Counted from the first letter of the stretch, positions 18,762-29,581 are shown. The stretch is 64,000 nucleotides of DNA from Flavobacteriia bacterium (GCA_947446925.1 CANFHU010000007.1:54905-118904), one strand, 5' to 3'. Numbers and translations are program-made. Notes: generated by a model from the sequence alone, not told the origin.

Positions 18762-18810
18762 ATCAATAATTTTAGTCGCAAAAGTAAAAGTTTCAAATAA
18801 AGAAAATCCA

Positions 18811-18947
18811 ATTTCCTTTACACGTTTTATTTTCATGTAAAGATTTTTCGATTTTCTTTACACGTTCTACTTTTCATGTAAAGATTTTTCGATTTCCTTT
18901 ACACGTTCTGTTTTCGTGTAAAGATTTTCCGATTTTCTTTACCCGTT
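18811..18947. repeat. Tandem ~40-bp repeats, each with an internal inverted repeat
   Basis: Three units (18811-18850, 18851-18891, 18892-18931) ATTT(T/C)CTTTACACGTTyTrnTTTCrTGTAAAGATTTTyCG plus a partial fourth. Confidence 0.9.
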
Positions 18948-18983
18948 ATTATAGATAGTATGAAAACAACCTGACTTTGAGAT

Positions 18984-21407
18984 TTAAAACAATACTTTTT
19001 CTAGCATCAATTTATAAAAGTTTTCCCCTTGAAAAGCTTCAATCTTTTGCTTAATCAACTTCTTGTTGTCCTCAACAATATAAAAATGTTTCAGTATATC
19101 AGAAGAAACTTCTGACAATTTACCATTCTTATTGATAATACCATCTATACAATTTTCTACCAGTGTTTCATTGCAATAATTTAAACGACGTAATACTTTC
19201 ATTGCATTCGTTCGTGTTGCAAATTCATAGGAAACGGAAGTATACCCAACCAATTGCTTGAGATAAGACGTGTCTTTTGTTTGAACAAACGCGATACGAA
19301 GCCATTTCATTCGCACATTTTTTCCAATCGTCCCCTCCACGTCTTTTGTTTGTTCTAAATAGGAAAGCGTATTTTTCGGGAAATTTTGTGCTAACAAATC
19401 CAATGTATTACCAATCAAATCATAGGAAGAATCGTTCAAAAGCGCCTTATAATCCGCCTCTAAACTTGGATGAATTTTCTTCGTGTTTTTAACAATTTCT
19501 TTTCGAAGTTTAATATCGGAATCCGAAAGTCCTTTTTTAATCATTTGAAGTACGCGTGTAGAAGTATCCGACTGTAATTGACTTAGAACCTCTCCTTTGA
19601 TGACATAAAACGTATTGGCATTGTATACTTCTTCGAATAAACTGATTTTCTTATCTACCGGAACGTTTTTAAGTGCTAGTAATGCTTCATAACGATCCAA
19701 CATATTTGTTGCTTTCAAGGCTTGCGCTTTAAGTTCTTCCAAACTTCTTTCAAAGGTCACCGTTTTCAACACGCGATTATTTGGATCAAACAATACAAAA
19801 GCAATCTTCTTATTTTTGGTATTTGGAACACGTACCACATGTCGTTGTTTTTCTATCCATTCCGTTACTTTCTCACTCGTTCCATCGGTATAATGCACCT
19901 CAAATTCAATCGGCATTTTAAAAAGTCCAATTTGCTCATTTATGGTATGCGTTTGTGTAACCACGATTTCCGTAAATCGCTTTTTATCGGCACCTAACAG
20001 GTCTGTATATGCTACGTTGTAAGCAGGCTCCCCTTCACGATAAATCCATTGATCCCAAAACCAATGGAGGCTTAAACCTAATTCATCGTGAAAAGCATCT
20101 AGTAAATCCTCGGAATCCACATTTGCGTATTTATGATCCGTTAAATAACGTTTAATTCCTCTATTAAAAGCTTTTCTTCCAATGACATATTTTAACATTT
20201 CAAGCACCTGTGAACCTTTTTGATACACTAATTCTACTGGTAAATTAGAAGTTGCCAAAGGTTTTTTATTGGTAACAGACAAAGCTGAATTACACGCTTT
20301 TAAACGTTCCCAATCAAAATGATCTTGGCCAAAACAAACTTGTTCCGCCAACTGGTTATAATGTGTCGCAAAACTTTCTTGCAACCAAACATGTGTTGTT
20401 GTTCGTGCTGTAACTAAATCCCCAAACCATTGATGTGCTAATTCATGTGCATTTACGGATACATAATTTTTATCGTTATAACTCCTTGCATCTACCATGA
20501 AAAAGTCACCAAACAGAGTAGCGGTAGTATTCTCCATTGCACCATACATAAAATCTTGCACCGGAATTTGTGCATACGATTCCCAAGCATACGGAACTCC
20601 TATTTCTTGTTCTAAAAAATCAAAAATCTTACCCATAAACTTATAGGTTAAATCCACACGACTTTTCCACTCCGGATAATAATAAAGTTTCATCGGAACA
20701 CCAGACAACGATTTCGTTTCCAAAATATCGTATTTACCAATCCCTAACATCAACAAATAAGTGGGTTGCGGATGATCCATTTTATACCGCCATGTGATTG
20801 TTCGATCTGCATTTATTTTTTCGGATAATTTACGTCCATTCGACAAAACTTTATAATCACTGTTGAAATTTACAATTACCTCGGTAATCAACTTGTCATT
20901 CGCTAAATCGAAACATGGAATCCAATAACGATTATCAAATGCTTGTCCTTGCGTCCAAATTTGTTTTCGGGAAAGATTATTTGGATCATTCCATCCGATA
21001 AAATAGAGACCTTTTTTAGGATTAGCTTCATAGGTAATAGTCAAACTATCTTTCGAGCCCCAAGTCAATGTTTTTCCTGTAAAAAAAGTAATTCCTGTAT
21101 GGTCATTTCGAAATGTAATTGGCTGACCATTCAAACGTGCTTCTTGAATTCGAATATCTATCCCATCAAAATAAATAGAATCTACTTTATCGCGCAACGG
21201 CGTAAAATAATGGGTTACCTCCCCTTTCACAAGCCCCTGCTCTGGTACAAATGAAACTGACAATTTCATGTGTTCAACATCAATAGGATGTTCTCTCGGA
21301 ATAGATACTGGGTCAAACAAATGGGTTACAGTGGTGCACTGCGCAAATACAGTTGCATTACTTAACAGAAAAACGAATAAAAAAAAGATAACTCGAAATG
21401 AAACCAT
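18984..21407 (-). CDS. M1-family metallopeptidase
   Basis: GAMEN (YGAMENTTATLF) and HELAHQWFGDLVT with downstream WLQESFATH. Confidence 0.95.
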   Translation of the reverse strand: MVSFRVIFFLFVFLLSNATVFAQCTTVTHLFDPVSIPREHPIDVEHMKLSVSFVPEQGLVKGEVTHYFTPLRDKVDSIYFDGIDIRIQEARLNGQPITFRNDHTGITFFTGKTLTWGSKDSLTITYEANPKKGLYFIGWNDPNNLSRKQIWTQGQAFDNRYWIPCFDLANDKLITEVIVNFNSDYKVLSNGRKLSEKINADRTITWRYKMDHPQPTYLLMLGIGKYDILETKSLSGVPMKLYYYPEWKSRVDLTYKFMGKIFDFLEQEIGVPYAWESYAQIPVQDFMYGAMENTTATLFGDFFMVDARSYNDKNYVSVNAHELAHQWFGDLVTARTTTHVWLQESFATHYNQLAEQVCFGQDHFDWERLKACNSALSVTNKKPLATSNLPVELVYQKGSQVLEMLKYVIGRKAFNRGIKRYLTDHKYANVDSEDLLDAFHDELGLSLHWFWDQWIYREGEPAYNVAYTDLLGADKKRFTEIVVTQTHTINEQIGLFKMPIEFEVHYTDGTSEKVTEWIEKQRHVVRVPNTKNKKIAFVLFDPNNRVLKTVTFERSLEELKAQALKATNMLDRYEALLALKNVPVDKKISLFEEVYNANTFYVIKGEVLSQLQSDTSTRVLQMIKKGLSDSDIKLRKEIVKNTKKIHPSLEADYKALLNDSSYDLIGNTLDLLAQNFPKNTLSYLEQTKDVEGTIGKNVRMKWLRIAFVQTKDTSYLKQLVGYTSVSYEFATRTNAMKVLRRLNYCNETLVENCIDGIINKNGKLSEVSSDILKHFYIVEDNKKLIKQKIEAFQGENFYKLMLEKVLF

Positions 21408-21629
21408 GGAATATTTTTATTAAAATGGAATTAGGTACTTAATCAAATACACAAAAAGTTTTTTGGTTAAACGAAAATAAATAAATAACACGAAAAAGTC
21501 ATACGAATGCGCTTCTAATCCATACTTTTCTTATTGAAATTTAAACTTTTACACATCTACTACAAACGTTGAAATTGAAAAATCATAAAAACTAATCGCC
21601 ATTCCTCCCTCCTAAAAAACACAATCCCA

Positions 21630-22410
21630 CCTCCTAAAAAGACCGCAGGTCTCTCAATTCCCCTCTAACCAACCATTCCCTCCACTTCTAAATGGTAAAC
21701 CCTACCCTCCAAAAGCAAAGCGACTCAAAATCCTCCGTGTCCTTCGTGCTCTCCTTTCCTCCGTGTAACAAAAAGTCCCCTTAAATTTGTCTACACCCAC
21801 CTCCTAAAAAGACCGCAGGTCTCTCAATTCCCCTCCTAAAACCATTCCTCCACTTCTAAATGGTAAACCCCACCCCCCCAATAGCAAAGCGCCTCAATAA
21901 CCTCCGTGTCCTTCGTGCTCTCCTTTCCTCCGTGTTACAAAAAAGTCCCCTTAAATTTGTCTACACCCACCTCCTAAAAAGACCGCAGGTCTCTCAATTC
22001 CCCTCCTAAAACCATTCCTCCACTTCTAAATGGTAAACCCCACCCCCCAAAAGCAAAGCGCCTCAATAACCTCCGTGTCCTTCGTGCTCTCCTTTCCTCC
22101 GTGTAACAAAAAATACAACCCCCTTAAATGTGTCAACACCCTCCTCCTAAAAAGACCGCAGGTCTCTCAATTCCCCTCCTAAAACCATTCCTCCACTTCT
22201 TAACTTCTCCATGGTAAATCCCACACTCCAAAAGCAAAGCGCCTTAAAAACCTCCGTGTCCTTCGTGCTCTCCTTTCCTCCGTGTAACAAAAAATCCAGC
22301 CCCTCAATTTGACACATCCTGCTCCTCTTATTTCCACATAGTACCTCTGTCCCCCTCCTCCTCAAAAGACCGCAGGTCTCTCAATCCCACTCCCCTCCAG
22401 CCATTCCCTC
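21630..22410. repeat. ~170-bp tandem intergenic repeat, four to five copies
   Basis: CTCCTAAAAAGACCGCAGGTCTCTCAATTCCC with following CCGTGTCCTTCGTGCTCTCCTTTCCTCCGTGT; GACCGCAGGTC at about 21641, 21811, 21981, 22154, 22368. Confidence 0.93.
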
Positions 22411-22611
22411 AACTTCTTAATGGTACCACCCCCCAAAAAAAAGCCTATCAATTTGCCTCCTCCCCCACAAACAAGCCTTCCATAATGCCTTAATGTCTCA
22501 ATAGTTACACAAACTCCCCAACTAAAATGTCATTTTGTCACTTCCTCCCCCTTGGCACAATCATTGTCAATTCCCTACCATATCAGTTTAAATTCTAAAA
22601 AAAATAAAACT

Positions 22612-24498
22612 ATGAGAACAGGTCAAATTAATGTATCAACGGAAAATATCTTTCCAATCATTAAAAAATTCTTGTATTCGGATCACGAAATTTTCTTGAG
22701 AGAATTAGTTTCCAATGCAGTGGATGCGTCACAAAAATTAAAAGTTCTTACATCAACAGGTGAATTTAAAGGTGATTTAGGTAACCTTGAAGTAAATGTC
22801 ATCTTAGATAAAGAAGCGAAAACATTAACTATCAGCGATCGTGGTATCGGTATGACAGGAGATGAAATCGATAAATACATCAATCAAATTGCATTTTCAG
22901 GAGCAGAAGAATTCGTAAAACAATACGAAGGAAAAGAAGGCGCTGAAAACATTATTGGTCACTTCGGACTTGGATTCTACTCTGCGTTCATGGTTGCTGA
23001 AAAAGTACAAATCAGAACATTATCTCGTCACGAAGGATCTCAAGCGGTTCAATGGGAAAGTAACGGAACAACAGAATTCACCATTACAGACATTGAAAAA
23101 GCAGAAAGAGGTACAGATATCGTATTATATATCACTGAAGAATCTGTTGAATTCTTAGAAAAAGCACGTATCCAAGGTATCCTTGACAAATACTGTAAAT
23201 TCTTACCTATTCCAGTAATCTTCGGAACTAAAACAGATTACATCGATTCTCCAGAAGGGGAAAAAGACGAAAACGATAAAATCAAACGTGTTTCTATCGA
23301 AGTTCCTAACCAAGTGAACAACCCTGCTCCAGCATGGACAAAAGCACCAATCGACTTAAAAGACGAGGATTATAAAACGTTCTACCGTGAATTATACCCA
23401 ATGTCTTTTGAAGAACCATTGTTTCATATTCACTTAAACGTAGATTACCCATTCAACTTAACAGGGATTCTTTATTTCCCAAAAATTAAGGAGAATGTGG
23501 AAATTCAACGCAACAAAATCAATTTATACTCCAACCAAGTATTCATTACAGACAGCGTTGCTGAAATCGTACCTGAATTCTTGACGTTATTACATGGTGT
23601 TATAGATTCTCCAGATATTCCATTAAACGTTTCTCGTTCTTACTTACAAAGCGATGGTAACGTGAAGAAAATTTCTGCACATATCACGAAAAAAGTAGCG
23701 GACAAATTAGCAGAAATGTACAAAAAAGACCGCGCTGATTTTGAAGCAAAATGGGATGATTTAAAATTATTCGTTGAATACGGAACATTATCGGATGATA
23801 AATTCGCAGAAAAATCTAAATCGTTCTCTTTATTAAAATCTACGGACGGAACATACAATACGATTGAAGAATACATCGAGAAAATCAAACCGTTGCAAAC
23901 GGACAAAGACAACAAAATTGTTGCGCTTTACACACACGATGCGGATGCACAATACGGATTCGTAAAAGCGGCAAAAGACAGAGGATACGATGTAGTTGTA
24001 TTAGACGGACCATTAGTTCCTCATTGGGTTCAAAAAATGGAAATGTCTCATGAAAACGTAACATTTGCACGTGTAGATGCGGATACGTTGGATAAATTGA
24101 TCAAAAAATCAGAAGAAATTCCTTCTGTATTGACAAAAGAAGACGAAGAAAAATTGAAACCAGTGTTTGAAGGTTCTGTAAACAAGGATAAATTCCGTGT
24201 TGAATTTGAAAGCATGAGTTCTTCTGAAGCTCCGATCATCATCACACAACCAGAGTTTATCCGTCGTATGATGGAACAACAACGTACTGGTGGAGGTGGT
24301 TTCATGGGAGCTTTCCCAGAAATGTACCAATTGGTTGTAAATAGTAATCACCCTAAAGTGAGTGAATTATTAGCAGCGGAAGATGGCGTACGTGCAGAAA
24401 AAGCAAAACAATTAGCGGATTTAGCATTGCTTTCACAAGGATTGTTAAAAGGGGCTGATTTAAATAAATTTATTGAACGTTCCATTGAATTAGTATAA
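22612..24498 (+). CDS. htpG: Molecular chaperone HtpG (Hsp90)
   Basis: MRTGQINVSTENIFPIIKKFLYSDHEIFLRELVSNAVDASQKLK, DRGIGMT, GHFGLGFYSAFMVAEKV; track start 22552 over-extended. Confidence 0.97.
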   Translation: MRTGQINVSTENIFPIIKKFLYSDHEIFLRELVSNAVDASQKLKVLTSTGEFKGDLGNLEVNVILDKEAKTLTISDRGIGMTGDEIDKYINQIAFSGAEEFVKQYEGKEGAENIIGHFGLGFYSAFMVAEKVQIRTLSRHEGSQAVQWESNGTTEFTITDIEKAERGTDIVLYITEESVEFLEKARIQGILDKYCKFLPIPVIFGTKTDYIDSPEGEKDENDKIKRVSIEVPNQVNNPAPAWTKAPIDLKDEDYKTFYRELYPMSFEEPLFHIHLNVDYPFNLTGILYFPKIKENVEIQRNKINLYSNQVFITDSVAEIVPEFLTLLHGVIDSPDIPLNVSRSYLQSDGNVKKISAHITKKVADKLAEMYKKDRADFEAKWDDLKLFVEYGTLSDDKFAEKSKSFSLLKSTDGTYNTIEEYIEKIKPLQTDKDNKIVALYTHDADAQYGFVKAAKDRGYDVVVLDGPLVPHWVQKMEMSHENVTFARVDADTLDKLIKKSEEIPSVLTKEDEEKLKPVFEGSVNKDKFRVEFESMSSSEAPIIITQPEFIRRMMEQQRTGGGGFMGAFPEMYQLVVNSNHPKVSELLAAEDGVRAEKAKQLADLALLSQGLLKGADLNKFIERSIELV

Positions 24499-24515
24499 TA
24501 AATCTTAATACTTTT

Positions 24516-24563
24516 ATCCCCTGCAGTAGAGACGCAATGCGTTGCGTCTCTACTGCAGGGGAT
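24516..24563. terminator. Hairpin (22-bp arms) with the GTAGAGACGCAA core
   Basis: ATCCCCTGCAGTAGAGACGCAA-tgcg-TTGCGTCTCTACTGCAGGGGAT followed by T-rich sequence. Confidence 0.85.
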
Positions 24564-24591
24564 TTTTTATTTACCATTAAAACATACGATT

Positions 24592-25362
24592 TTGTTTAAA
24601 ATTATTTTCGCCGTTGGAGGTTTCCTGCTTACTAAAAGTTTTATCGGAGCAATTATTGGATTTTCTGTCGGTTCCTTAGTGGACAACTACCAAAAAATGA
24701 AAGCAAACGGCGGAACACAAGGAAATGGAGGTAGCGGGTTTTCGTCTGACGATATCTTTGGTTTCTACCAACAACGTACTTCTACGAATGATTTCCCAAC
24801 TATGTTAATCGCTTTGTCTGCAGCAGTAATGCGTGCCGATGGAAAAGTAGTAAAAGCAGAATTATCGTATGTAAAATCCTTTTTCGCGCAACAATTTGGA
24901 CCAGATTTTTCCGTACAACACTTACAAACACTGAAACAATTTTTAGATTCCAACGATATACCATTAGAGCGTATTTGTCAAGATATTCGCATGCGTACGC
25001 AAGAAGAAGTACGTATACAATTGTTACACTACCTATTTGGAATCGCAAAAGCAGATGGGAATGTCGCAGATATCGAAATCACCTTATTGGAGCGAATAGC
25101 AACATTAATGGGTATCCAACATGCGGATTTTAGAACGGTTAAAAACATGTTCTACCGCGATGTAAACTCGGATTATGCAGTACTTGGTATCGAACCAACT
25201 GCTACGGACGAAGAAGTGAAAAAAGCCTACCGTCAATTGGCAATACGTTACCACCCAGACAAAGTCGCATCTTTAGGGGAGGAATACCAACATGGTGCAA
25301 AAGAGAAATTCCAAAAAATTCAAGAAGCATACGAAACGGTGAAGAAAAGTCGCGGAATGTAA
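24592..25362 (+). CDS. TerB-like/DnaJ-domain protein (DjlA-like)
   Basis: C-terminal [31 protein letters not shown]-domain; acidic TerB-like helical region; TTG start. Confidence 0.85.
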   Translation: MFKIIFAVGGFLLTKSFIGAIIGFSVGSLVDNYQKMKANGGTQGNGGSGFSSDDIFGFYQQRTSTNDFPTMLIALSAAVMRADGKVVKAELSYVKSFFAQQFGPDFSVQHLQTLKQFLDSNDIPLERICQDIRMRTQEEVRIQLLHYLFGIAKADGNVADIEITLLERIATLMGIQHADFRTVKNMFYRDVNSDYAVLGIEPTATDEEVKKAYRQLAIRYHPDKVASLGEEYQHGAKEKFQKIQEAYETVKKSRGM

Positions 25363-25367
25363 TTTGG

Positions 25368-25414
25368 TTGTTTTTTTGTAGAGATGCAATGCATTGCGTC
25401 TCTACAAAAAAACA
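25368..25414. terminator. Second copy of the GTAGAGAnGCAATGC palindrome
   Basis: TTGTTTTTTTGTAGAGATGCAATGCATTGCGTCTCTACAAAAAAACAA between convergent genes. Confidence 0.85.
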
Positions 25415-25417
25415 ATA

Positions 25418-26632
25418 TTAATCGTGATTAATTCGCAAATATAAAAACAACCCTATTAATAATATAATCGCCGCTAACGCAAAAATAATTCCATGATTCA
25501 TGGTGTAAACAGCAGCAGCTCCAATCGGAACAATAACGCGATATAGCGCTTGCAAACTATGATTTGTTCCCTGTAACACCCCTTGTTTTGTATCACTTAC
25601 TGCATTCGACAATTGGGAATTATACGAAGGGTCAAACAGCCCTTCACCTAGAACAATAAAAGCGACTGCAGTAAAAATTAAGTAGGGAGACGGGAAATAA
25701 CTTGTTGCAAACAAACAAACCAAGCCTAGACTTAATCCCAGTAAACCAATTGCACCAAGTGTTTTTTCGCTCCATTTTTTCAACAATAATGGTAGAAGAA
25801 CTACCCTCGATAATATGTCGCAAACACCTACTGTCATAAAAACCGCACCGATAAACGTGGTTCCCCAATGCAACTCATCTTTTAAATAAACACTTGTATT
25901 AAATTGCCAAATAATCAATCCAACAAAGAAAAAACCGCCCATAATTAATAAGGTTCTTGCTTGTTTGAGTTGAAATACTTCGCGGAATTGATGATACAAA
26001 TTAAAACTTTTGAGGTTGAAATGGGTACTTCGTTTTTCAACAGGCAAAGATTCAGGAAGCAATAGCATCACACATATTATTGAAACAATCGTAATTCCCG
26101 CGGTCACGAAAAAGGGCAAGGTAATCGAAATAGAACCGAGTGTTCCGCCTATTACGGGACCAATCATAAATCCTAATCCGATGGCACCACCCAAAATTCC
26201 AAACCATTTTCCACGCTCTGCAGCTTCGGTACTATCCGATATATAAGCAAACAAGGTACTTTGATTTCCAGCGGTAAGTCCGTCAATAATGCGACCTAGA
26301 AACAAAACCCAAATGGCACCACCGATACCAAGTAAGAAATAACCTACCGCAGAACCTATCAAACTGAAAATTAATATGCGCTTGCGACCAAAGCGATCAC
26401 TCAAGGCACCAAAAATCGGCGCCGCAAAAAATGTACACAAGGCAAACACCGAAACCAAGGCGCTCATATACGTAGCAACTTGTTTTTCTGCGACATACTC
26501 CGATAATAAAAAAGGAAGAATGGGTAAAACAATTGTTAAACCAATGGCATTTAACACCGTAATTCCGGTGATGATCCACAGATTTCGTTTTTTCGGGAAA
26601 AGGGTTTTAGACATAGGTTTAGGTTGTTTCAT
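25418..26632 (-). CDS. MFS transporter (TetA/multidrug-like)
   Basis: LSDRFGRKRILIFSL motif, 12-TM-like hydrophobic profile. Confidence 0.88.
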   Translation of the reverse strand: MKQPKPMSKTLFPKKRNLWIITGITVLNAIGLTIVLPILPFLLSEYVAEKQVATYMSALVSVFALCTFFAAPIFGALSDRFGRKRILIFSLIGSAVGYFLLGIGGAIWVLFLGRIIDGLTAGNQSTLFAYISDSTEAAERGKWFGILGGAIGLGFMIGPVIGGTLGSISITLPFFVTAGITIVSIICVMLLLPESLPVEKRSTHFNLKSFNLYHQFREVFQLKQARTLLIMGGFFFVGLIIWQFNTSVYLKDELHWGTTFIGAVFMTVGVCDILSRVVLLPLLLKKWSEKTLGAIGLLGLSLGLVCLFATSYFPSPYLIFTAVAFIVLGEGLFDPSYNSQLSNAVSDTKQGVLQGTNHSLQALYRVIVPIGAAAVYTMNHGIIFALAAIILLIGLFLYLRINHD

Positions 26633-26714
26633 AAAAATAGATAAATATTTAAAACAATTGTAAAAATTAATAATTAATCGTAAATTAGATTAATAAATAA
26701 TCAAAATAAATAAA

Positions 26715-27308
26715 ATGACACTTACAAACTCTAACCCAAACTATGTTGTAGAAATTAAAGAAATTCTATCAAACGCACGAAAAAGAGCATACTCAGCAGT
26801 AAATTCCGCAATGGTTGAAGCGTATTGGAATATTGGAAAACGCATTGTAGAAGAAGAACAAGATGGTAAGGAAAGGGCTGAATATGGAAAGGAAATTATC
26901 AAGAAGTTGTCAAAGGAACTAACTACTGAATTCGGAAAAGGATTTTCAGAGAGAACATTATGGGAAATAAAACAATTTTATCTAATTTTTATCGATTTTG
27001 AAAAACTGCGCACAGTGTGCGCAGTTTTGAAATGGTCTCATATTAAATTAATTATGAGGGTCTCAAACAAAGATGCTCAACAATGGTACATCAAAGAAGC
27101 TGCGGAACAAAATTGGTCTGTACGAACACTTGACCGAAACATCTCAACGTTGTACTATCAACGTTTACTCTCTTCTCAAGAAAAGGATAGTGTTCAAAAT
27201 GAAATGAAACAAAACACACAAGAATTTCAAAATGATTCTTTCGAATTCATCAAAAAACCAGTAGAGACGCAATGCATTGCGTCTCTACTGGTTTTTTTAT
27301 TTTTTTAA
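26715..27308 (+). pseudogene. Truncated DUF1016/YhcG-type protein (N-terminal domain only)
   Basis: DUF1016_N-like sequence through SFEFIKKP, then frame runs into the palindromic repeat (VETQCIASLLVFLFF*); no nuclease domain. Confidence 0.7.
27252..27297. terminator. Third copy of the GTAGAGACGCAATGC palindrome (23-bp arms)
   Basis: AAAAAACCAGTAGAGACGCAATG/CATTGCGTCTCTACTGGTTTTTT perfect palindrome. Confidence 0.88.
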
Positions 27309-28286
27309 TTTTTCTATCACTTCCTCCACACTCCTCTCCTCCGCAAACAAATCATTTGTCAGCAACAACGGTCCATCCAAATCCACCCAATCCGCAAGGG
27401 ACGAAATTTGCTTCGCTGCATTACTCACCACACTCGATTCACTCATGCAACCAATAATACTTTTCAATTCCATTTCTTTAGCGCGCTGCAGAGCAGCAAC
27501 ACCTTCCGAAATTCCACCGCACTTCATGACTTTCAAATTGATTCCATCGAAATACTTGACCACTTTTTCTAAATCGGCATAATTCTGAAACGATTCATCC
27601 GCAATGATAGGAATGGGACTTTGTTTCTTTAACCACAAATGACTCTCAAAATCTTCTTTATGAAAAGGTTGCTCTAAATATCCTACGCCTAAATCAGCGA
27701 GCTTATAACTCCACGCAAGGGCTAGTTTTCGATCCGTAAATCCTTGATTTGCATCAATCGTAAATGGCGTTGAAGTCAAGCGTTGAAAGGTGTTTACGAT
27801 CCGACCTATTTCTTCCTGGTTAACTTTTAATTTATAGTACTGCATGTCCGGACGACCCTGGAATTTCTGCTCCATTTCTGCATCCGAAGCAATACCTAAA
27901 GTGTAAGAAGTCGTTTTATCATTCTCCAAAAGTCCATACTGTTGCGCTATCGTCTGACCAGTAGTAGCAGTACGTAAGTTATGCAGGGCAATATCCAACG
28001 CACCGATACAAAAATAACTATCTGAAAAACGTCTTTTTAAATCGGTGATATACTCCCCAATCGCGTCGGTGTTAACCGGTAAAACACTAGAATTAATCAA
28101 TGCTTTAAACGTATCTAATGTCTCCGTATAATAAGGGATGAAAACACATTCTCCCCATGCCTGATGGTTACCTTGTGTCAACAAAACATAGACATTGTCT
28201 GTACCAGTTCTTTCCGTATGCGCAATGCGAAAAGGATACTTAAAATTAAGTCTGTAAGGGTAATACGCAAGTTTGATTGAATCCAT
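27297..28286 (-). CDS. Dipeptide epimerase (enolase superfamily, L-Ala-D/L-Glu epimerase-like)
   Basis: YKLKVNQ, IDANQGF, LEQPF, IIADESF, NLKVMKCGGI, IGCMSES. Confidence 0.9.
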   Translation of the reverse strand: MDSIKLAYYPYRLNFKYPFRIAHTERTGTDNVYVLLTQGNHQAWGECVFIPYYTETLDTFKALINSSVLPVNTDAIGEYITDLKRRFSDSYFCIGALDIALHNLRTATTGQTIAQQYGLLENDKTTSYTLGIASDAEMEQKFQGRPDMQYYKLKVNQEEIGRIVNTFQRLTSTPFTIDANQGFTDRKLALAWSYKLADLGVGYLEQPFHKEDFESHLWLKKQSPIPIIADESFQNYADLEKVVKYFDGINLKVMKCGGISEGVAALQRAKEMELKSIIGCMSESSVVSNAAKQISSLADWVDLDGPLLLTNDLFAEERSVEEVIEKLKK

Positions 28287-28369
28287 AAAACGAATGTAAG
28301 TAAGATTTTTAATTTTTTCATTGAATATTTAAGCAATTAGCTATACATTTACACAGCAAAATTCAGATT

Positions 28370-29581
28370 ATGAACTTACACGAATATCAAGGTAAATCGA
28401 TACTTACAAAGTACGGTGTAGCAATACAAAGAGGTGTTGTTGTAGAAAAAGTTGAAGATGCAGTTGCTGCAGCTAAAAAACTTACAGAAGAAACTGGTAC
28501 AAGCTGGTACGTTGTTAAAGCACAAATCCATGCAGGTGGACGTGGAAAAGGCTTAGTTGCTGAAACTGGATCTAACGGGGTTGTTCTTGCTAAAGGAATT
28601 GACCATGTAGAAGAAAAAGTAAAAGGTATTTTAGGTGGTCACCTAGAAACTGCTCAAACAAACGGAAAAGGAAAATTAGTTTCTAAAGTATTGTTAGCGG
28701 AAGACGTTTACTACCCAGGAGAAAGTGAAGTTTCTGAATTCTATATGTCTGTATTATTAGACAGAGAAAAAGGACGCAACGTTATCATGTATTCTACAGA
28801 AGGTGGAATGGATATCGAAACAGTTTCTGAAAACACACCACACTTGATTTTCAAAGAAGAGATCGATCCTAAAGTTGGTATCCAAGGATTCCAAGCTAGA
28901 AAAATCGCGTTCAACTTAGGTTTATCTGGTGAAGCGTTCAAACAAATGACAAAATTTGTTGTGAACTTATATAGCGCTTACGAAGGTTGTGATGCTGCGA
29001 TGTTTGAAATCAATCCAGTATTAAAAACTTCTGACAATAAAATTATAGCAGTTGATGCAAAAGTTACATTAGATGGTAACTCATTGTTCAGACACCCAGA
29101 CTATGCTGCTATGCGTGACTTCACAGAAGAAGATCCAACAGAAGTGGAAGCAGATGCTGCAGGATTAAACTTCGTGAAATTAGATGGTAACGTTGCTTGT
29201 ATGGTTAACGGTGCTGGTCTTGCGATGGCAACAATGGATATTATTAAATTATCTGGTGGTAACCCAGCGAACTTCTTGGACGTGGGTGGAACAGCTAACG
29301 CAGAACGTGTAGAGAAAGCGTTCCATATCATCTTGAAAGATCCTAACGTAAAAGCTATCTTAATCAATATCTTTGGTGGTATCGTTCGTTGTGACCGTGT
29401 TGCGCAAGGTGTAGTAGATGCATACAAAAACATGGGATCTATTCCAGTTCCAATTATCGTTCGTTTACAAGGAACTAACGCGGTGGAAGCGAAAAAATTA
29501 ATTGATGAGTCTGGATTAAATGTTCACTCAGCAGTTTTATTACAAGAAGCATCTGATAAAGTAAAAGCTGTTTTAGCTTAA
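28370..29581 (+). CDS. sucC: ADP-forming succinate-CoA ligase subunit beta
   Basis: MNLHEYQGKSILTKYGV, AQIHAGGRGK, FLDVGGTA, NIFGGIVRCD. Confidence 0.97.
   Translation: MNLHEYQGKSILTKYGVAIQRGVVVEKVEDAVAAAKKLTEETGTSWYVVKAQIHAGGRGKGLVAETGSNGVVLAKGIDHVEEKVKGILGGHLETAQTNGKGKLVSKVLLAEDVYYPGESEVSEFYMSVLLDREKGRNVIMYSTEGGMDIETVSENTPHLIFKEEIDPKVGIQGFQARKIAFNLGLSGEAFKQMTKFVVNLYSAYEGCDAAMFEINPVLKTSDNKIIAVDAKVTLDGNSLFRHPDYAAMRDFTEEDPTEVEADAAGLNFVKLDGNVACMVNGAGLAMATMDIIKLSGGNPANFLDVGGTANAERVEKAFHIILKDPNVKAILINIFGGIVRCDRVAQGVVDAYKNMGSIPVPIIVRLQGTNAVEAKKLIDESGLNVHSAVLLQEASDKVKAVLA

Noticed and set aside
22147-22365. 72-aa minus-strand ORF in the 170-bp repeats
   Set aside because: Translation of the non-coding tandem repeat; equivalent frame not maintained in the other copies.
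21630-22410. CRISPR array
   Set aside because: Repeat unit is ~170 bp and fully tandem, with no short direct repeats separated by unique spacers and no cas genes nearby.
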